NCBI RefSeq assembly: GCF_004114915.1
Contig: NZ_CP022220.1
Coordinates: 124,001-188,000, forward strand
DNA from: Bradyrhizobium guangxiense
GTDB taxonomy: Bacteria; Pseudomonadota; Alphaproteobacteria; Rhizobiales; Xanthobacteraceae
Reading direction: 5' to 3'
Length of the DNA stretch: 64,000 nucleotides
Shown: piece by piece, positions 46,990-56,224 of the stretch
How the letters are laid out: each line of letters starts with the position of its first letter
How positions within the stretch are numbered: the stretch's first letter is position 1
Position numbers and translations under genes: made by a program
The notes under the pieces: generated by a model
Seen by the model: the letters and a program-made list of their open reading frames with translations, nothing else
Told to the model about the DNA's origin: nothing
The model's database searches: none

Positions 46990-47188
46990 TATCACCCCCA
47001 AATCGAGCGGAATATCAACAAAATGTGGTGGGCTGCTGCCCAGACACGAGAGGTGACGTGAACAAATAGGGTCCCGCCGGAACGCGCCTTCTTTCCCAGT
47101 TAAAAATGCGAGAGGATTCGGTCTTCCGGTGGGCAAGCCGTGGTTTGTAACAAAACTTCAAAAAAATATAAGTGATTTCAATACGATC

Positions 47189-47208
47189 TGGCAGAGAGAG
47201 TGGGACTC
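47189..47208. other. Putative att site: tRNA-Ser 3'-end sequence
   Basis: TGGCAGAGAGAGTGGGACTC, read on the minus strand, ends in CCA and matches the T-arm and acceptor end of a tRNA-Ser (GAGTCCCACTCTCTCTGCCA). The rest of the tRNA is absent. It lies 95 bases before the integrase remnant, as expected for an attachment site of a tRNA-targeting element. Confidence 0.5.
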
Positions 47209-47302
47209 ACCCCCTTTCGGGGTCGCGGACCCCTTGTTTACAAGCCTAACCTTCATTTTCAGGGGTTCTTGTACGGCCGGTCCCACACCGAGGTGCTCCA
47301 CC

Positions 47303-47992
47303 ATGTCGAATTTCAAGATGCCCAAGCCGATCAAGCGACCGACCTCCGAGAACTACTGGATCCGCAAGAAGGTGCCCCTGGTCGGCAAGACCGAGCTCTG
47401 GGCCACTCTGGGGACCAAGGACGAACGCCAGGGCCAACATCAAGATCGGCGCCGTCAACGTGGCCATCGAGGCTCAATGGGCCCGCCTGCGTGACGGGGC
47501 TGCCCGGGCGGCGAACTCGACCGAGGTAAGTGGCGACCCGCGCCAAGCTCAAGAAGCCTCTGTTCTACGATCCGGAACGTCGTCGCGGCGGAACGGTCAG
47601 GGCATCCTCAATTCCACAAGCTCGCGGAGCGGATCGGCGAATGGGTTCACGGTCCCGGAATCAACATACCCTACGACGTGAAGCCCAACCACGGCTGGCG
47701 CCATCTGTTCAAGAGCGTGGCGAGGCACGTCAAGATGGACCGCGAGGTCGAAGGCTTCATCACCGGCCACCGTCCCAAGGACTCGAACGCGGGCAACGAC
47801 TACGGAGACTGCTGGATCGAGACGATAGCGGCCGAGATCGAGAAGTACCCGCGCTACGACATCGCCGCTCTTGATCATCCCCCGGTGCCGCACAAGCGCC
47901 GCGGGCGGACCAACTTCGACGTCGCGATCGCGAAGGTGGCGAAGGAAGGGCGCAAGGCAGCACGCGCGAGCCGGAACTCTGGTGCTGGCTAG
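47303..47992 (+). pseudogene. Tyrosine recombinase (DUF6538-type integrase) remnant
   Basis: The N-terminus MSNFKMPKPIKRPTSENYWI RKKVP is typical of rhizobial phage-type integrases. A shift follows near 47430, after which ANIKIGAVNVAIEAQWARL is readable. The central catalytic region is deleted, and the C-terminal end in yet another frame gives NHGWRHLFKSVARHVKMDRE and FITGHRP, containing the late R/H residues but not the first Arg. Ends at 47992. Inactive; it was likely the enzyme that inserted the island. Confidence 0.78.
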
Positions 47993-48103
47993 GCGACAGA
48001 GGAGAGCGGGTGGATGGGGCAAGCGGAATTCGCTTCCCAATTTCCGGATTTCTCCGGGCAGGAGTAGCGGATAGTGAAGGAACTGGGGTAAAAACGACCT
48101 GTG

Positions 48104-48904
48104 ATGTCGCAAAGCTGTCCACCTTCGCCGGAGTCCCCGCCGATCAAGACCGCCGATCTCTACCTCATCGGATGCGGAATCCTGCCTGCGCGAGACGTCA
48201 CTTTGGAAGCGCTCTCGATCCTGCGTCAGGTGGTCTCATATACGACGCTGCCAAGCCCCAATCTCCGGTCGTTTCTCGAAAGCAACGGGCTTGATTTCGT
48301 CAACATCGAGCACCTCTACGAAAAAGGGAAAGAGCGAGCGAAGATTTACGCAGATGTCGCCGCCCATATTTTCGAAAAGGCGACCAGGGAGCGTCCGGTC
48401 GCGTATTTGACCTACGGGCATCCGATGTATCTCGACGAGCCCGTTCGTTTGATGATAGCCGGCGCACCGGCAAGAGGTCTGCGGACGCACGTCGTACCAG
48501 GTGTCTCATTCGTCGATTCCATCATCGCACGATTGCCGCTTGTGGTCGGCCCGGCCGGCTTCCAGGTCATCTCGGCCGATCCCTTGGTCGAAGGCACAGC
48601 CTCGATCAATCCGTGGCGATCGACCCTCGTCGCGCAAATCGGCAGCTTTCGGATCCCCACCGCAGACGGCGAGCAGGCATTGGCTCCCGCATTGCTGGCA
48701 CCATTGATGGAGCGGCTGCTCGAGCAGTATCCCGCCGACCACCGCATAACTTTTTGCGACCTCGATGAGAGCGGCGCGGAGCCGCTGTTTCTGACCGTTC
48801 CGCTTTGCGCTTGGAGCCTGGCGGCGGATGGGGTAAATTACGCGACGACAATCTACATTCCGCCGATCGACCCCGCCAATGGCGGTCGCGAGAACGGCTT
48901 TTGA
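48104..48904 (+). CDS. Tetrapyrrole-methylase-fold SAM-dependent methyltransferase
   Basis: 266 residues from ATG 48104. It has the two-lobe TP-methylase layout: ADLYLIGCGILPARDVTLEA (GxG loop), RPVAYLTYGHPMYLDEPVRL (the YGxP loop), VVPGVSFVDSIIARLP (PGxS). The expected size is 230-280 residues. Besides cobalamin enzymes, this fold includes the backbone N-methyltransferases of borosin peptides. No cobalamin gene is nearby; instead a 73-residue helical protein follows 15 bases later. A peptide methylase is therefore an attractive guess, unproven. Confidence 0.75.
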   Translation: MSQSCPPSPESPPIKTADLYLIGCGILPARDVTLEALSILRQVVSYTTLPSPNLRSFLESNGLDFVNIEHLYEKGKERAKIYADVAAHIFEKATRERPVAYLTYGHPMYLDEPVRLMIAGAPARGLRTHVVPGVSFVDSIIARLPLVVGPAGFQVISADPLVEGTASINPWRSTLVAQIGSFRIPTADGEQALAPALLAPLMERLLEQYPADHRITFCDLDESGAEPLFLTVPLCAWSLAADGVNYATTIYIPPIDPANGGRENGF

Positions 48905-48919
48905 AACGGGACGTTTGCC

Positions 48920-49141
48920 ATGACTACCGGCCCACTTGAGCGCGTGCTCGCCAGAGCGAAGGAGTTGCTGCTGACGGCGCCCGACGATTGCGCCCGTGAA
49001 ATCAGAGCAATGCCGGAATTCACACAGCTGTCATCAGCCGAGCGGTCGGCTGTCGCGCAGTTGCCCGTGCGCGAGATCGCCGGTTTCCTGGCGACCGCCG
49101 ATATCAGGCGTGTGGCGTCACGGAAGGCTGCGCAGGCTTGA
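48920..49141 (+). CDS. Small helical protein, possible methylase substrate
   Basis: 73 residues, TTGACC-type spacing absent but GGGACG precedes the ATG. Predicted all-helical (LERVLARAKELLLTAPDDCA, SSAERSAVAQLPVREIAGFL) with a basic Ala-rich tail (RRVASRKAAQA). Size and helical content resemble the precursors of split borosins, but no hydrophobic core stretch is evident. It lies between the methylase and a membrane protein, its stop overlapping the next start (TTGA). It may be substrate, partner or adaptor. Confidence 0.55.
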   Translation: MTTGPLERVLARAKELLLTAPDDCAREIRAMPEFTQLSSAERSAVAQLPVREIAGFLATADIRRVASRKAAQA

Positions 49142-50799
49142 CGCAGACAGGTGAGCCCGAACAGGACTCCCCCCCGCCGTACCGCGAAGTCTACGCGGCG
49201 GCGATTATGCCGTTCTTGTACCAACCCAATATTCATGAGTTTGGGGGATGCGGGAGCACGAAGCACTTCACGCGAGTAAAGTCTGAAAAAAAGACGGCCA
49301 AGGCAGCGACGTCCCCCCAGCAGACGCCCGAAGCGGCGACACCAAGCTGGGTCAAGGCATTCGGCAAAGCTAGAGACAACATCTACAAGGCGCAACCGGC
49401 TTGGCGCGAGGTCACTCAGTTCAGCATCGAGGTGCCGATCGAAAAATTCGACCTCTATAAACAAGAGCTTGAAGAGAAGCCTGATAGAGAGGAGGCTAAA
49501 AAGCCGCGGAAATTTCCGATTGAGAATCCTCGCTTCAGGGCGATCGTTTCACTCTTCCCTGGGACGGGCGTCGGCACGATCGCCTTCTGGCTGAAAATCG
49601 GGTCAATCCATGCGTGCGATGCTTTGCAAGCGGTTGACCTCTTCAAGCTGACCGACCCCGCTGCGGCTTTCGGCTGTCTGAAGGTGGCTCACAGGTCGAC
49701 CCCCTTTGAGCAGGTCTCGGACCTTGCAAAATTTTACCTGCAGATGTTCCGGGAAGAATCTCCGGCCTTATTCACCGAGCCCCCCGAGCGTCCTGCGGTT
49801 CATCCCGAGCTGCGACGATGGAACGAGACCTATAGGCAAGTCTTGGAACGTGCCCGAGCCTACTGGGCCAGATTTCAAGAGAAGTATCCGGATCTTTCGC
49901 GCGACTTCAAGGAACCAAGTCAAGAGGGTGATGAACAAGACCCGTCTTTCTCCTATCCTTTCTTGTACGTTTCCTCCGTCGCGGACACGAGAAATGCGGC
50001 CGACCTCAAAGAGGGGAAAACAGGGCAGGAGATCGTTTCGATCAACAACCGCTACCGCCTCTTGGACCAAACCATTGCGGCCTCCGAGGTCGAACAGGCG
50101 TTCGAGGCCAATCTACTACAATACGACTATGGGGTGATCCTGGTCTCGCGTGCGAGCACGGTCGAAATCCATGCGGAGATGCCGTTCTCAAGGCCGAAGG
50201 CCGGGCAGACGGTGCAAGACTCGATTCTCGACGACCTCTTCCAGTTGATGCTCCTCGCCGAGGTCCCGGTCATGCAGTTGTTTTCGCTGCAGCACGTGAA
50301 TTTACGACTAGGGAGCGATCTCGAGAACGTTCGGACCGAGTTGCATCCTAGGACTTGGCGTAACCCGCTCGCTGTAGCCTTAATTTCGCTGGTGGCTCTC
50401 TTTGTTGCAGTAGTCATCATTTACGCATCTGTGCGGGCATCGTGGCCGCTAACACTTTTGAGATGGCCAGCGAGGCTTTTGGAAGTTTGCGCTTCCATCC
50501 TCTTCTGGCTGTCGATCTCGGTGGTCGCTTTCAGCTTAGCAGAACCGCTTTGGCAGAATTTGCTGCAAAAGCGGAAGTTCATGAACTTGATCAGCCGCTT
50601 CGGCACTGTGTGGGTAGCCGGTGAAGTGATCTACGGTCGATTCAACGATGCCTACCAAAGCGCGTTTCCGATCGCCCAACTGACGAAGAGTTACGAACAG
50701 AAGCAGGCGACACTCGATTCGCTGCTTGAGTCCGGGTTCCGTCTATTCGTTACGGTCGTAGGCCTGCTGGTCGGGCTGTTCACTGCGCTTGTTCGATGA
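49138..50799 (+). CDS. Large protein with C-terminal membrane segments, unknown
   Basis: 553 residues from a TTG overlapping the previous stop. The first 400 residues appear cytosolic; they include a Lys/Glu-rich linker (about 100-125) and a possible beta segment (FRAIVSLFPGTGVGTIAFWL). Three membrane segments follow: about 403-430 (NPLAVALISLVALFVAVVII), 440-466 (LLEVCASILFWLSISVVAFS) and 534-553 (FRLFVTVVGLLVGLFTALV), the last at the very C-terminus. No known family. It completes a coupled three-gene operon with the methylase and small protein; it may be a sensor, exporter-like or effector component. Confidence 0.65.
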   Translation: MTQTGEPEQDSPPPYREVYAAAIMPFLYQPNIHEFGGCGSTKHFTRVKSEKKTAKAATSPQQTPEAATPSWVKAFGKARDNIYKAQPAWREVTQFSIEVPIEKFDLYKQELEEKPDREEAKKPRKFPIENPRFRAIVSLFPGTGVGTIAFWLKIGSIHACDALQAVDLFKLTDPAAAFGCLKVAHRSTPFEQVSDLAKFYLQMFREESPALFTEPPERPAVHPELRRWNETYRQVLERARAYWARFQEKYPDLSRDFKEPSQEGDEQDPSFSYPFLYVSSVADTRNAADLKEGKTGQEIVSINNRYRLLDQTIAASEVEQAFEANLLQYDYGVILVSRASTVEIHAEMPFSRPKAGQTVQDSILDDLFQLMLLAEVPVMQLFSLQHVNLRLGSDLENVRTELHPRTWRNPLAVALISLVALFVAVVIIYASVRASWPLTLLRWPARLLEVCASILFWLSISVVAFSLAEPLWQNLLQKRKFMNLISRFGTVWVAGEVIYGRFNDAYQSAFPIAQLTKSYEQKQATLDSLLESGFRLFVTVVGLLVGLFTALVR

Positions 50800-50924
50800 G
50801 CACAAAGGCGCCGGTCTCGTCTCAGCGAATCCTCCTCGCCGACGATGGCACAGAAAGCATCTTCTCGGCGCCGGAACGACCAAGCTCGCTTACAAAGCCG
50901 CACGCCTGATCGCCTGGGCAGACG

Positions 50925-51075
50925 ACACTGGAGGCTCTTGCGGAGCAAGGGGTCGACCGCGCGCTCGACCTCGGTCCGGGACACGCGCTGGCCCAGATGA
51001 TGCAGAGCACATTCCCCTCGATCCGATGTTATGCTTCCGACGGATTCCACAGCATCAATGGTCTGCGCGACTGGA
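50925..51075 (+). pseudogene. 3' fragment of mdcH (malonate decarboxylase epsilon subunit)
   Basis: In one frame the sequence reads TLEALAEQGVDRALDLGPGH, then ALAQMMQSTFPSIRCYASDG and INGLRDWI, the C-terminus of the malonyl-CoA:ACP transacylase subunit of malonate decarboxylase. The rest of the gene is missing or scrambled, so it is a captured scrap. Confidence 0.6.
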
Positions 51076-51548
51076 TCGCCTTCAGGAAAGCGATCTCGTC
51101 CTCGGACGCTGTCTCGCAGACGTCGATGTACCCAGGATTTGGACCGACCGTCGCTGCCGTCGCTCCCGCGATAGCCGCGCCTCTTGAGTAAATCCTTGAG
51201 ATCGAACGGGGATTGCTCCGCCCACACCCGCAGCGTCGGCTTGCGGGCGGTCCCGAGCAGGAGCGCGAGAGCAGGCTCTCCTGTTGTCGGCAGGTCGATC
51301 GAGAGGATTTCCAATAAAGCGTGGCAATCGTCGACCGCGCGATGCGCATGGTGGAAGAGGCCGGCACCGTTCAACAGGTAGCCGAGACGCGACCCCTCGA
51401 AGCCATGCTTCCGCCAGTCGACCTCGGTAGCCGAGCATCCCCAAGCCTTCGTCTCGAAGACCGGCCAACAGCGCGCCGCCATCTCTGCTGCGAATTGCGC
51501 CAGCCACGGCAGATCATACCGCGGTTTCATGAAGAGCGGCGATTTGCC
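51029..51548 (-). pseudogene. DEDDh exonuclease fragment, truncated by IS21
   Basis: Reads CWPVFETKAWGCSATEVDW, GSRLGYLLNGAGLFHHAHRA and VDDCHALLEIL, the latter part of a DnaQ-like 3'-5' exonuclease (H-x-x-x-D motif). The N-terminal D-x-E part is beyond the IS21 junction at 51549 and not found on the other side. A shift near 51150 separates the tail ETASEDEIAFLKAI, ending at 51029. Overlaps the mdcH scrap antisense. Confidence 0.65.
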
Positions 51549-52413
51549 TGTCAATCGGCCTGCAAATTTGACCCCTCATCGGCGTCCAATTTTGACCCCT
51601 TCGTGCGGCGGGCTTTGCTGGTAGCGCTCGTCTCGTCGGAGCTGGCCGGGATAGCGGAGGCGAGACGAGCGCGGTGGCGTGATCGTCGTCTCGGCTCTTG
51701 AACCGCCAGCTATCGTTGCCGGTTTCGACAATGTCGCAGTGATGGGTCAATCGGTCGAGCAGCGCGGTGGTCATTTTGGCGTCGCCGAACACGCTCGGCC
51801 ATTCGCCGAAGGCGAGATTGGTGGTCACGATGACGGAGGCGCGCTCATGGAGCCGGCTGACGAGGTGGAAGAGAAGCTGGCCACCGGACTGGGCGAAGGG
51901 CAAATAGCCGAGTTCATCCAGCACGATGAAGTCCATCCGGGTCAGATGCTCGGCGAGCCGTCCTTGCCGTCCGTTGCGGGTCTCGGTCTCGAGGCGATTG
52001 ACGAGGTCGACGACGTTGAAGAAGCGGCCACGGGCACCGGATCGGATGCAGCTTCTGGCGATGGCAATGGCCAGGTGGGTCTTGCCTGTGCCGGTGCCGC
52101 CAACCAGCAAGACGTTGCGTTGTTGGGCGATGAAGCCGCCGCCAGCGAGATCATTGACGAGAGTCTGATTGATCGGCGTGCCGTCGAACTGGAAGTCGGC
52201 GATGTCCTTGGCCAACGGCAGCTTGGCAATGGTGAGCTGGTATTTGATCGACCTGGCTTGCTTCTCGTTGATCTCGGCGTTGAGCAGGTCGCCGACAATG
52301 CGCTGAGGTTCGTGCTGGCGCTTGACGGCAGTTGCCATGATCTCGTCGAAGGCAGCCTTCATGCCGTAGAGCTTGAGTTCGCCCATGAGGTCGAAGATTT
52401 GGGTTCGTTCCAT
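51514..52413 (-). CDS. istB: IS21 helper ATPase IstB
   Basis: 299 residues from ATG 52413 ([19 protein letters not shown]), overlapping the istA stop (TGATG). Walker A is [18 protein letters not shown] near residue 100, Walker [14 protein letters not shown]. IstB stimulates IstA transposition and target selection. The frame runs 35 bases past the left IS end before a stop, so the last residues are host-derived; the usual stop may have been lost by an indel. Confidence 0.88.
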   Translation of the reverse strand: MERTQIFDLMGELKLYGMKAAFDEIMATAVKRQHEPQRIVGDLLNAEINEKQARSIKYQLTIAKLPLAKDIADFQFDGTPINQTLVNDLAGGGFIAQQRNVLLVGGTGTGKTHLAIAIARSCIRSGARGRFFNVVDLVNRLETETRNGRQGRLAEHLTRMDFIVLDELGYLPFAQSGGQLLFHLVSRLHERASVIVTTNLAFGEWPSVFGDAKMTTALLDRLTHHCDIVETGNDSWRFKSRDDDHATALVSPPLSRPAPTRRALPAKPAARRGQNWTPMRGQICRPIDRQIAALHETAV

Positions 52414-54026
52414 CAGATGGTCCTCCGGAGGTTGTCGTAGCGGGCACAATCGGCGATCGGCGCATGACGGAGCGTCAGTGCGGCCGGCGTCATGATGTTG
52501 GCCGGTGGGGCGGGTTCACGTTGACGGGCCAAGATATTGAGCACGACATCGGCGGAATGGACGCTGTGACTGAGCGCTTCGGCACAGGCCGCTTCCACCG
52601 CGGGCAGACCGTCAGTCAGCACCGCGTTGAGGATGTCGATCATTTGCCGATTGCCATCGTCCGTGCTGGCAAGTTTGCGCCGGATCCGCTCGATCGCGGC
52701 CGGCAGCACCCAGTCTTTGAAGGGAGCACCGTTGCGCAAGGCGCCGGGTTTGCGGGCGAGCACCGGCACGTAATGCCAGGGGTCGTAGACGGTATCGCCG
52801 CGGCCAAAGGATCGCGGGTGCTCGGCAACGATGCGTCCATCCTGACGGATCACGATGCGATCGGCATAGGCTTGAACCTCGACCGGCCGTCCGACTGCGC
52901 TGGCTGCGACCGAGTACTTGTTGTTGTCGAAGCGCACCAGGCAGGTCTTCGAGACCGATGCCGTCACCGCATGGAAGCCGTCGAAGCGGCCAGCATAGGG
53001 AACGAGTTTGGGGCGTTCGGCTTCGAACACTTCCCAGATCGTCTGATCGACCAGCTCCGGATGGCGATGAGCCTTGGCGTAGGCGATGCATTTGTCGAGC
53101 AGCCAGGCGTTTAACTCGTCGAGGTTTTTGAACCGCAGCCGCGGCGTGAAGAAGCGTTCCCTGACCAGCCCGACCTGGTTCTCGACCTGCCCCTTCTCCC
53201 AGCCCGACGCTGGCGTGCAGGCGACCGGATCGACCAGATAGTGGCTGCACATCTGCAGGAAGCGGCGATTATAGAGACGCCCTTTACCGACGAAGATCGT
53301 CTCTACGGCGGTCTTCATGTTGTCATAGATGCCGCGGGTGCAGGTGCCTTTGAACAGCGCGAACGAACGGTCGTGGGCGTCGAACACCATCTCCTGCGTC
53401 TCCCGCGGATAGGCCCGCACGAACAGCATGCGGCTGTGACAGAGCCGAACATGGGCGGCCTTCACCATCACCGTGGTGCCGCTCAGCAAGACCACCTCGT
53501 GGCTCCAGTCGAACTGGTAAGCTTCGCCTGGGGCAAAACTCAGCGGGACATAAGCGGCTGCGGTCGATTGCCCGCGTTCCTTGCTCCAGCGCCTGGCGTA
53601 ACGCCGCACCGCATCGTAACCGCCGTCGTAGCCGCGGCGGCGCAGCTCTTCGAAGATCCGGATCAACGTCAGCTGTTCACGAGCCGGTTTGGCCGCGTTC
53701 GCCGCCAGCAATCCGTCAAGCTCTACTGCCCATCGGCCCAGCTTTGGCCGCGGCTGCCCCTGCCGCTCGTACTCGAAGGAGGTCTCTCCCGACCTCAGCA
53801 CCTTCCGGACCGTGTTCCGCGACACCTTCAGGTCACGGGCGATCTCCTTGATCGTCTTGCCCTTGATGAAGTGCTCGCGCCGGATCCGGGCAATCGTCTC
53901 CACGATCAGCATCCCCCACCACCTGCTTCGTTCCAAAGCAGGCAGCGCAACAGACCAATCTGTAGGGGGTCAATTTTGGACGCCGATCCCCCGGCTTAGG
54001 GGGTCAATATTGCAGGCCGAATGACA
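51549..54026 (-). mobile_element. IS21 family insertion sequence, complete
   Basis: 2478 bases with both genes. Ends are near-inverted repeats of about 27 bases: the left begins TGTCAaTCGGCCTGCAAaTT and the right, on the minus strand, TGTCATTCGGCCTGCAATAT. Interior repeats of GTCCAATTTTGACCCC type follow at both ends, normal for IS21. No target duplication is visible, and the two flanks come from unrelated sequences, suggesting insertion with deletion or later recombination. Confidence 0.88.
52413..53936 (-). CDS. istA: IS21 transposase IstA
   Basis: 507 residues. N-terminal HTH ([22 protein letters not shown]) followed by the integrase core: [14 protein letters not shown] (first D), [10 protein letters not shown] (second D) and [20 protein letters not shown] (E). 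It ends with the beta-barrel and C-terminal region normal for IstA. Intact and probably active together with IstB. Confidence 0.9.
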   Translation of the reverse strand: MERSRWWGMLIVETIARIRREHFIKGKTIKEIARDLKVSRNTVRKVLRSGETSFEYERQGQPRPKLGRWAVELDGLLAANAAKPAREQLTLIRIFEELRRRGYDGGYDAVRRYARRWSKERGQSTAAAYVPLSFAPGEAYQFDWSHEVVLLSGTTVMVKAAHVRLCHSRMLFVRAYPRETQEMVFDAHDRSFALFKGTCTRGIYDNMKTAVETIFVGKGRLYNRRFLQMCSHYLVDPVACTPASGWEKGQVENQVGLVRERFFTPRLRFKNLDELNAWLLDKCIAYAKAHRHPELVDQTIWEVFEAERPKLVPYAGRFDGFHAVTASVSKTCLVRFDNNKYSVAASAVGRPVEVQAYADRIVIRQDGRIVAEHPRSFGRGDTVYDPWHYVPVLARKPGALRNGAPFKDWVLPAAIERIRRKLASTDDGNRQMIDILNAVLTDGLPAVEAACAEALSHSVHSADVVLNILARQREPAPPANIMTPAALTLRHAPIADCARYDNLRRTI

Positions 54027-54414
54027 GTTTGAGGCCAAGCTTGATCACCTTGCACCGAAGAGCGACACGGCGAAGGCTTTGCGTTACGCGCTGCGTCATT
54101 GGAACGGCCTGGCGCTCTACCTTGATGACGGGCGCATCGAATTGGACACGAATGCTGTCGAGCGTGCGATGCGGCCGATCAAGCTCAACGCCAAGAACTC
54201 CCTTTTTGCCGGTTGCGACGAAGGTGCCGAGAATTGGGCATTGCTGGCTTCGCTCATTGAGACCTGTAAGCTCAATGGCGTCAGTGCCGAGCACTGGCTC
54301 GCTGACGTTCTCGCCAAGCTCGTCAATGGTTGGCCTGCGGCGCGGTTGGACGAACTGCTTCCCTGGGCGTCGACCTATACGATGCATACACTTGATCCGA
54401 GGCTGGCGGCATGA
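54027..54414 (+). pseudogene. IS66 transposase (TnpC) C-terminal fragment
   Basis: Open from the IS21 end: FEAKLDHLAPKSDTAKALRY, NGLALYLDDGRIELDTNAVE, RAMRPIKLNAKNSLFAGCDE and NWALLASLIETCKLNGV. This is the last quarter of the IS66 transposase including the catalytic E region and C-terminal domain. The IS21 insertion removed the rest. Confidence 0.85.
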
Positions 54415-55013
54415 ACCTGAACACGACCGCGGTCCGGATCAAGGTGACCCTCAAGGATGTGAAGCCGGCGGTGATGCGTCGCCTCGTCGTACCCGTCACC
54501 TTGCGCCTTGATCGGTTGCATCTGACGCTTCAGGAGGCATTCGGCTGGACGAACGGTCACCTCTTCGAGTTCTTCGCTGGCGATGTTCATTGGGGAATTC
54601 CTGATCCCCACAACGATTACGGCCACCAGCCCATGGATGCGAGCAAAGCGCGCCTCTGCGACATCGTTCGCGAGACCGGCGCCAAGACGATCCACTATCT
54701 CTATGACTTCGGCGACAGCTGGGACCATGTGATCAAGCTCGAAAAATGGTTCGAGAACACCACGACGGAGGGACTTCCCTTCTTGCTCGAGGCCGCCGGT
54801 CGTTGTCCTCCGGAAGACGTAGGCGGTGCGCCGGGTTATGCCGAATACCTCGAAGCCATCAGAGACCCCGCCCATCCGGACCACGAACATATGCGCCTCT
54901 GGGGCCCGGGGCGGTTCGATCCCAACGTCGTCGACCGGAAGGCGCTCGAAGCCGCCGTCAACGCGTTGTCCGACATATGGAAACCGCGGCGGCGCGCTAC
55001 GCGAACAAAATAG
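54411..55013 (+). CDS. pRiA4b ORF-3-like protein (IS66 passenger)
   Basis: 200 residues starting MNLNTTAVRIKVTLKDVKPA, overlapping the IS66 stop (ATGA). The fold markers RLDRLHLTLQEAFGWTNGHL, YLYDFGDSWDHVIKLEK and CPPEDVGGAPGYAEYLEA identify the pRiA4b ORF-3 family often carried by IS66-type elements in rhizobia. Function unknown, possibly accessory to the element. Intact. Confidence 0.85.
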   Translation: MNLNTTAVRIKVTLKDVKPAVMRRLVVPVTLRLDRLHLTLQEAFGWTNGHLFEFFAGDVHWGIPDPHNDYGHQPMDASKARLCDIVRETGAKTIHYLYDFGDSWDHVIKLEKWFENTTTEGLPFLLEAAGRCPPEDVGGAPGYAEYLEAIRDPAHPDHEHMRLWGPGRFDPNVVDRKALEAAVNALSDIWKPRRRATRTK

Positions 55014-55055
55014 GCGTCAAGCGCCATTCAAAAGGGCCGCAGAGCTACACTTACC

Positions 55056-55324
55056 ATGAATCCGAAGGTAATGCTGTTCGACGAGGTCCTGCCGCGCTCG
55101 ATCCGGAAACAAAGAAGGAGGATCTGGTCACCATTCGCGATCTCGCCGCAGAAGGCATGACCTGCATTCTCGACACCTACGAGATGGGCTTCGCTCGCGA
55201 AGTGGCGGATCATGGCTACTGCACCGATGGCGGCGTCATCGTCAAGCACGGTGCACCAAGTTCGATCTTGGGTACGCCACGCGAAGAACGGACCCGGGTA
55301 TTTCTCGATAAAGTACTGGGTTGA
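55056..55324 (+). pseudogene. C-terminal scrap of a polar amino-acid ABC transporter ATPase
   Basis: VMLFDEVLPRS resembles the Walker B segment, then one frame over AALDPETKKEDLVTIRDLAA, TCILDTYEMGFAREVADHGY and ERTRVFLDKVLG give the last 85 residues of a GlnQ-like ATPase with several unusual substitutions (for example TYEMG for THEMG). The N-terminal Walker A part is absent. A remnant that may once have been the importer of the neighbouring catabolic cluster. Confidence 0.7.
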
Positions 55325-55405
55325 TCTAACCGCCGCAGTATGAAGATTCAGGAAACGCCGGTGGCGTGAAGGAAAGTACGCTTTCCGCGCCAGCAATAGG
55401 AGCGC

Positions 55406-56062
55406 TCACCGACTCCTACGGCGCTGCACCATGAGCGCCTTCTTGGTGTTAGAGATATGTGCTTCGAGAAGATCGACGGCCTTTTCAACGTTCCCGGCGC
55501 GGCAAGCTTTTAAGATATCCACATGCTCTTCTTGCGGCGTTTTCTTGCCTGACGCCATAGAGACTTGTGCCCGGACGAACAAGCTCACCTGCCCGTAGTT
55601 GCCTTCGATAAGAGACAGCAATCTAGGTAGATTACAGGGGATATAGAGGGTTTCGTGAAACTTCCAGTTCATCTCCGCCCATTGAGCGGGGTCGCTTTTC
55701 TTGTCGTATTCCACGAGAATACGTTTGGCCTCATCAAAATCACTCTGAATCATATTAGGAATGGCTAGACGCAACGCGCGGCACTCCAGCGCAATGCGAA
55801 TTTCCATCAATTCGATCACCTCGGCCGAAGTGAATGAGACTACCTTGGCGCCCCGATTGTTTAGGAGCGTGACCAGACCCTCCGCCTCGAGGTGTCGCAA
55901 GGCCTCCCTTACCGGAATGCGGCTCGTTCCGAATTTGTCCGCCAATTCCTCTTGGCGAAGCTGCTCGCCGGGGGCGAATGTCCCAGCAAGAATGTCAGCC
56001 CGGAGAAGCTTTCTCACCGTCTCAGTCGCCGAAGGCCTTTGTTGATTGTCCAGTTCTGTCAC
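55406..56062 (-). CDS. GntR family (FadR/FCD) transcriptional regulator
   Basis: 218 residues. The winged HTH is LRQEELADKFGTSRIPVREALRHLEAEGLV (residues about 36-65 in pieces), followed by the helical FCD ligand domain with metal-type residues (ELMEIRIALECRALRLA, MNWKFHETLY, VDILKACRAGN). FCD regulators respond to small acids and usually control adjacent catabolic genes, here the cluster downstream on the same strand to 64 kb. Intact. Confidence 0.85.
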   Translation of the reverse strand: MTELDNQQRPSATETVRKLLRADILAGTFAPGEQLRQEELADKFGTSRIPVREALRHLEAEGLVTLLNNRGAKVVSFTSAEVIELMEIRIALECRALRLAIPNMIQSDFDEAKRILVEYDKKSDPAQWAEMNWKFHETLYIPCNLPRLLSLIEGNYGQVSLFVRAQVSMASGKKTPQEEHVDILKACRAGNVEKAVDLLEAHISNTKKALMVQRRRSR

Positions 56063-56224
56063 AAACTTCGCCTCAAATGTATCCTCTTTGCCGAAATTAT
56101 ATACAAAAGGAGGACGAAAGCAATTCGCTCACCCGAACATCAAGCGTTTCTGGGCCTTCCGACCTCCGTTGTTCTCCCTAAATACCCACCACCAGCAGAT
56201 GTTGATTCTGACAGATTGTATTGA

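Noticed and set aside
51029..51548. DEDDh fragment as part of the methylase operon
   Set aside because: It is on the opposite strand, truncated and frameshifted, and lies over an mdcH scrap.
51679..53999. Two long forward frames (253 and 252 codons) across the IS21 element
   Set aside because: They mirror istB and istA, whose motifs and overlap are unambiguous.
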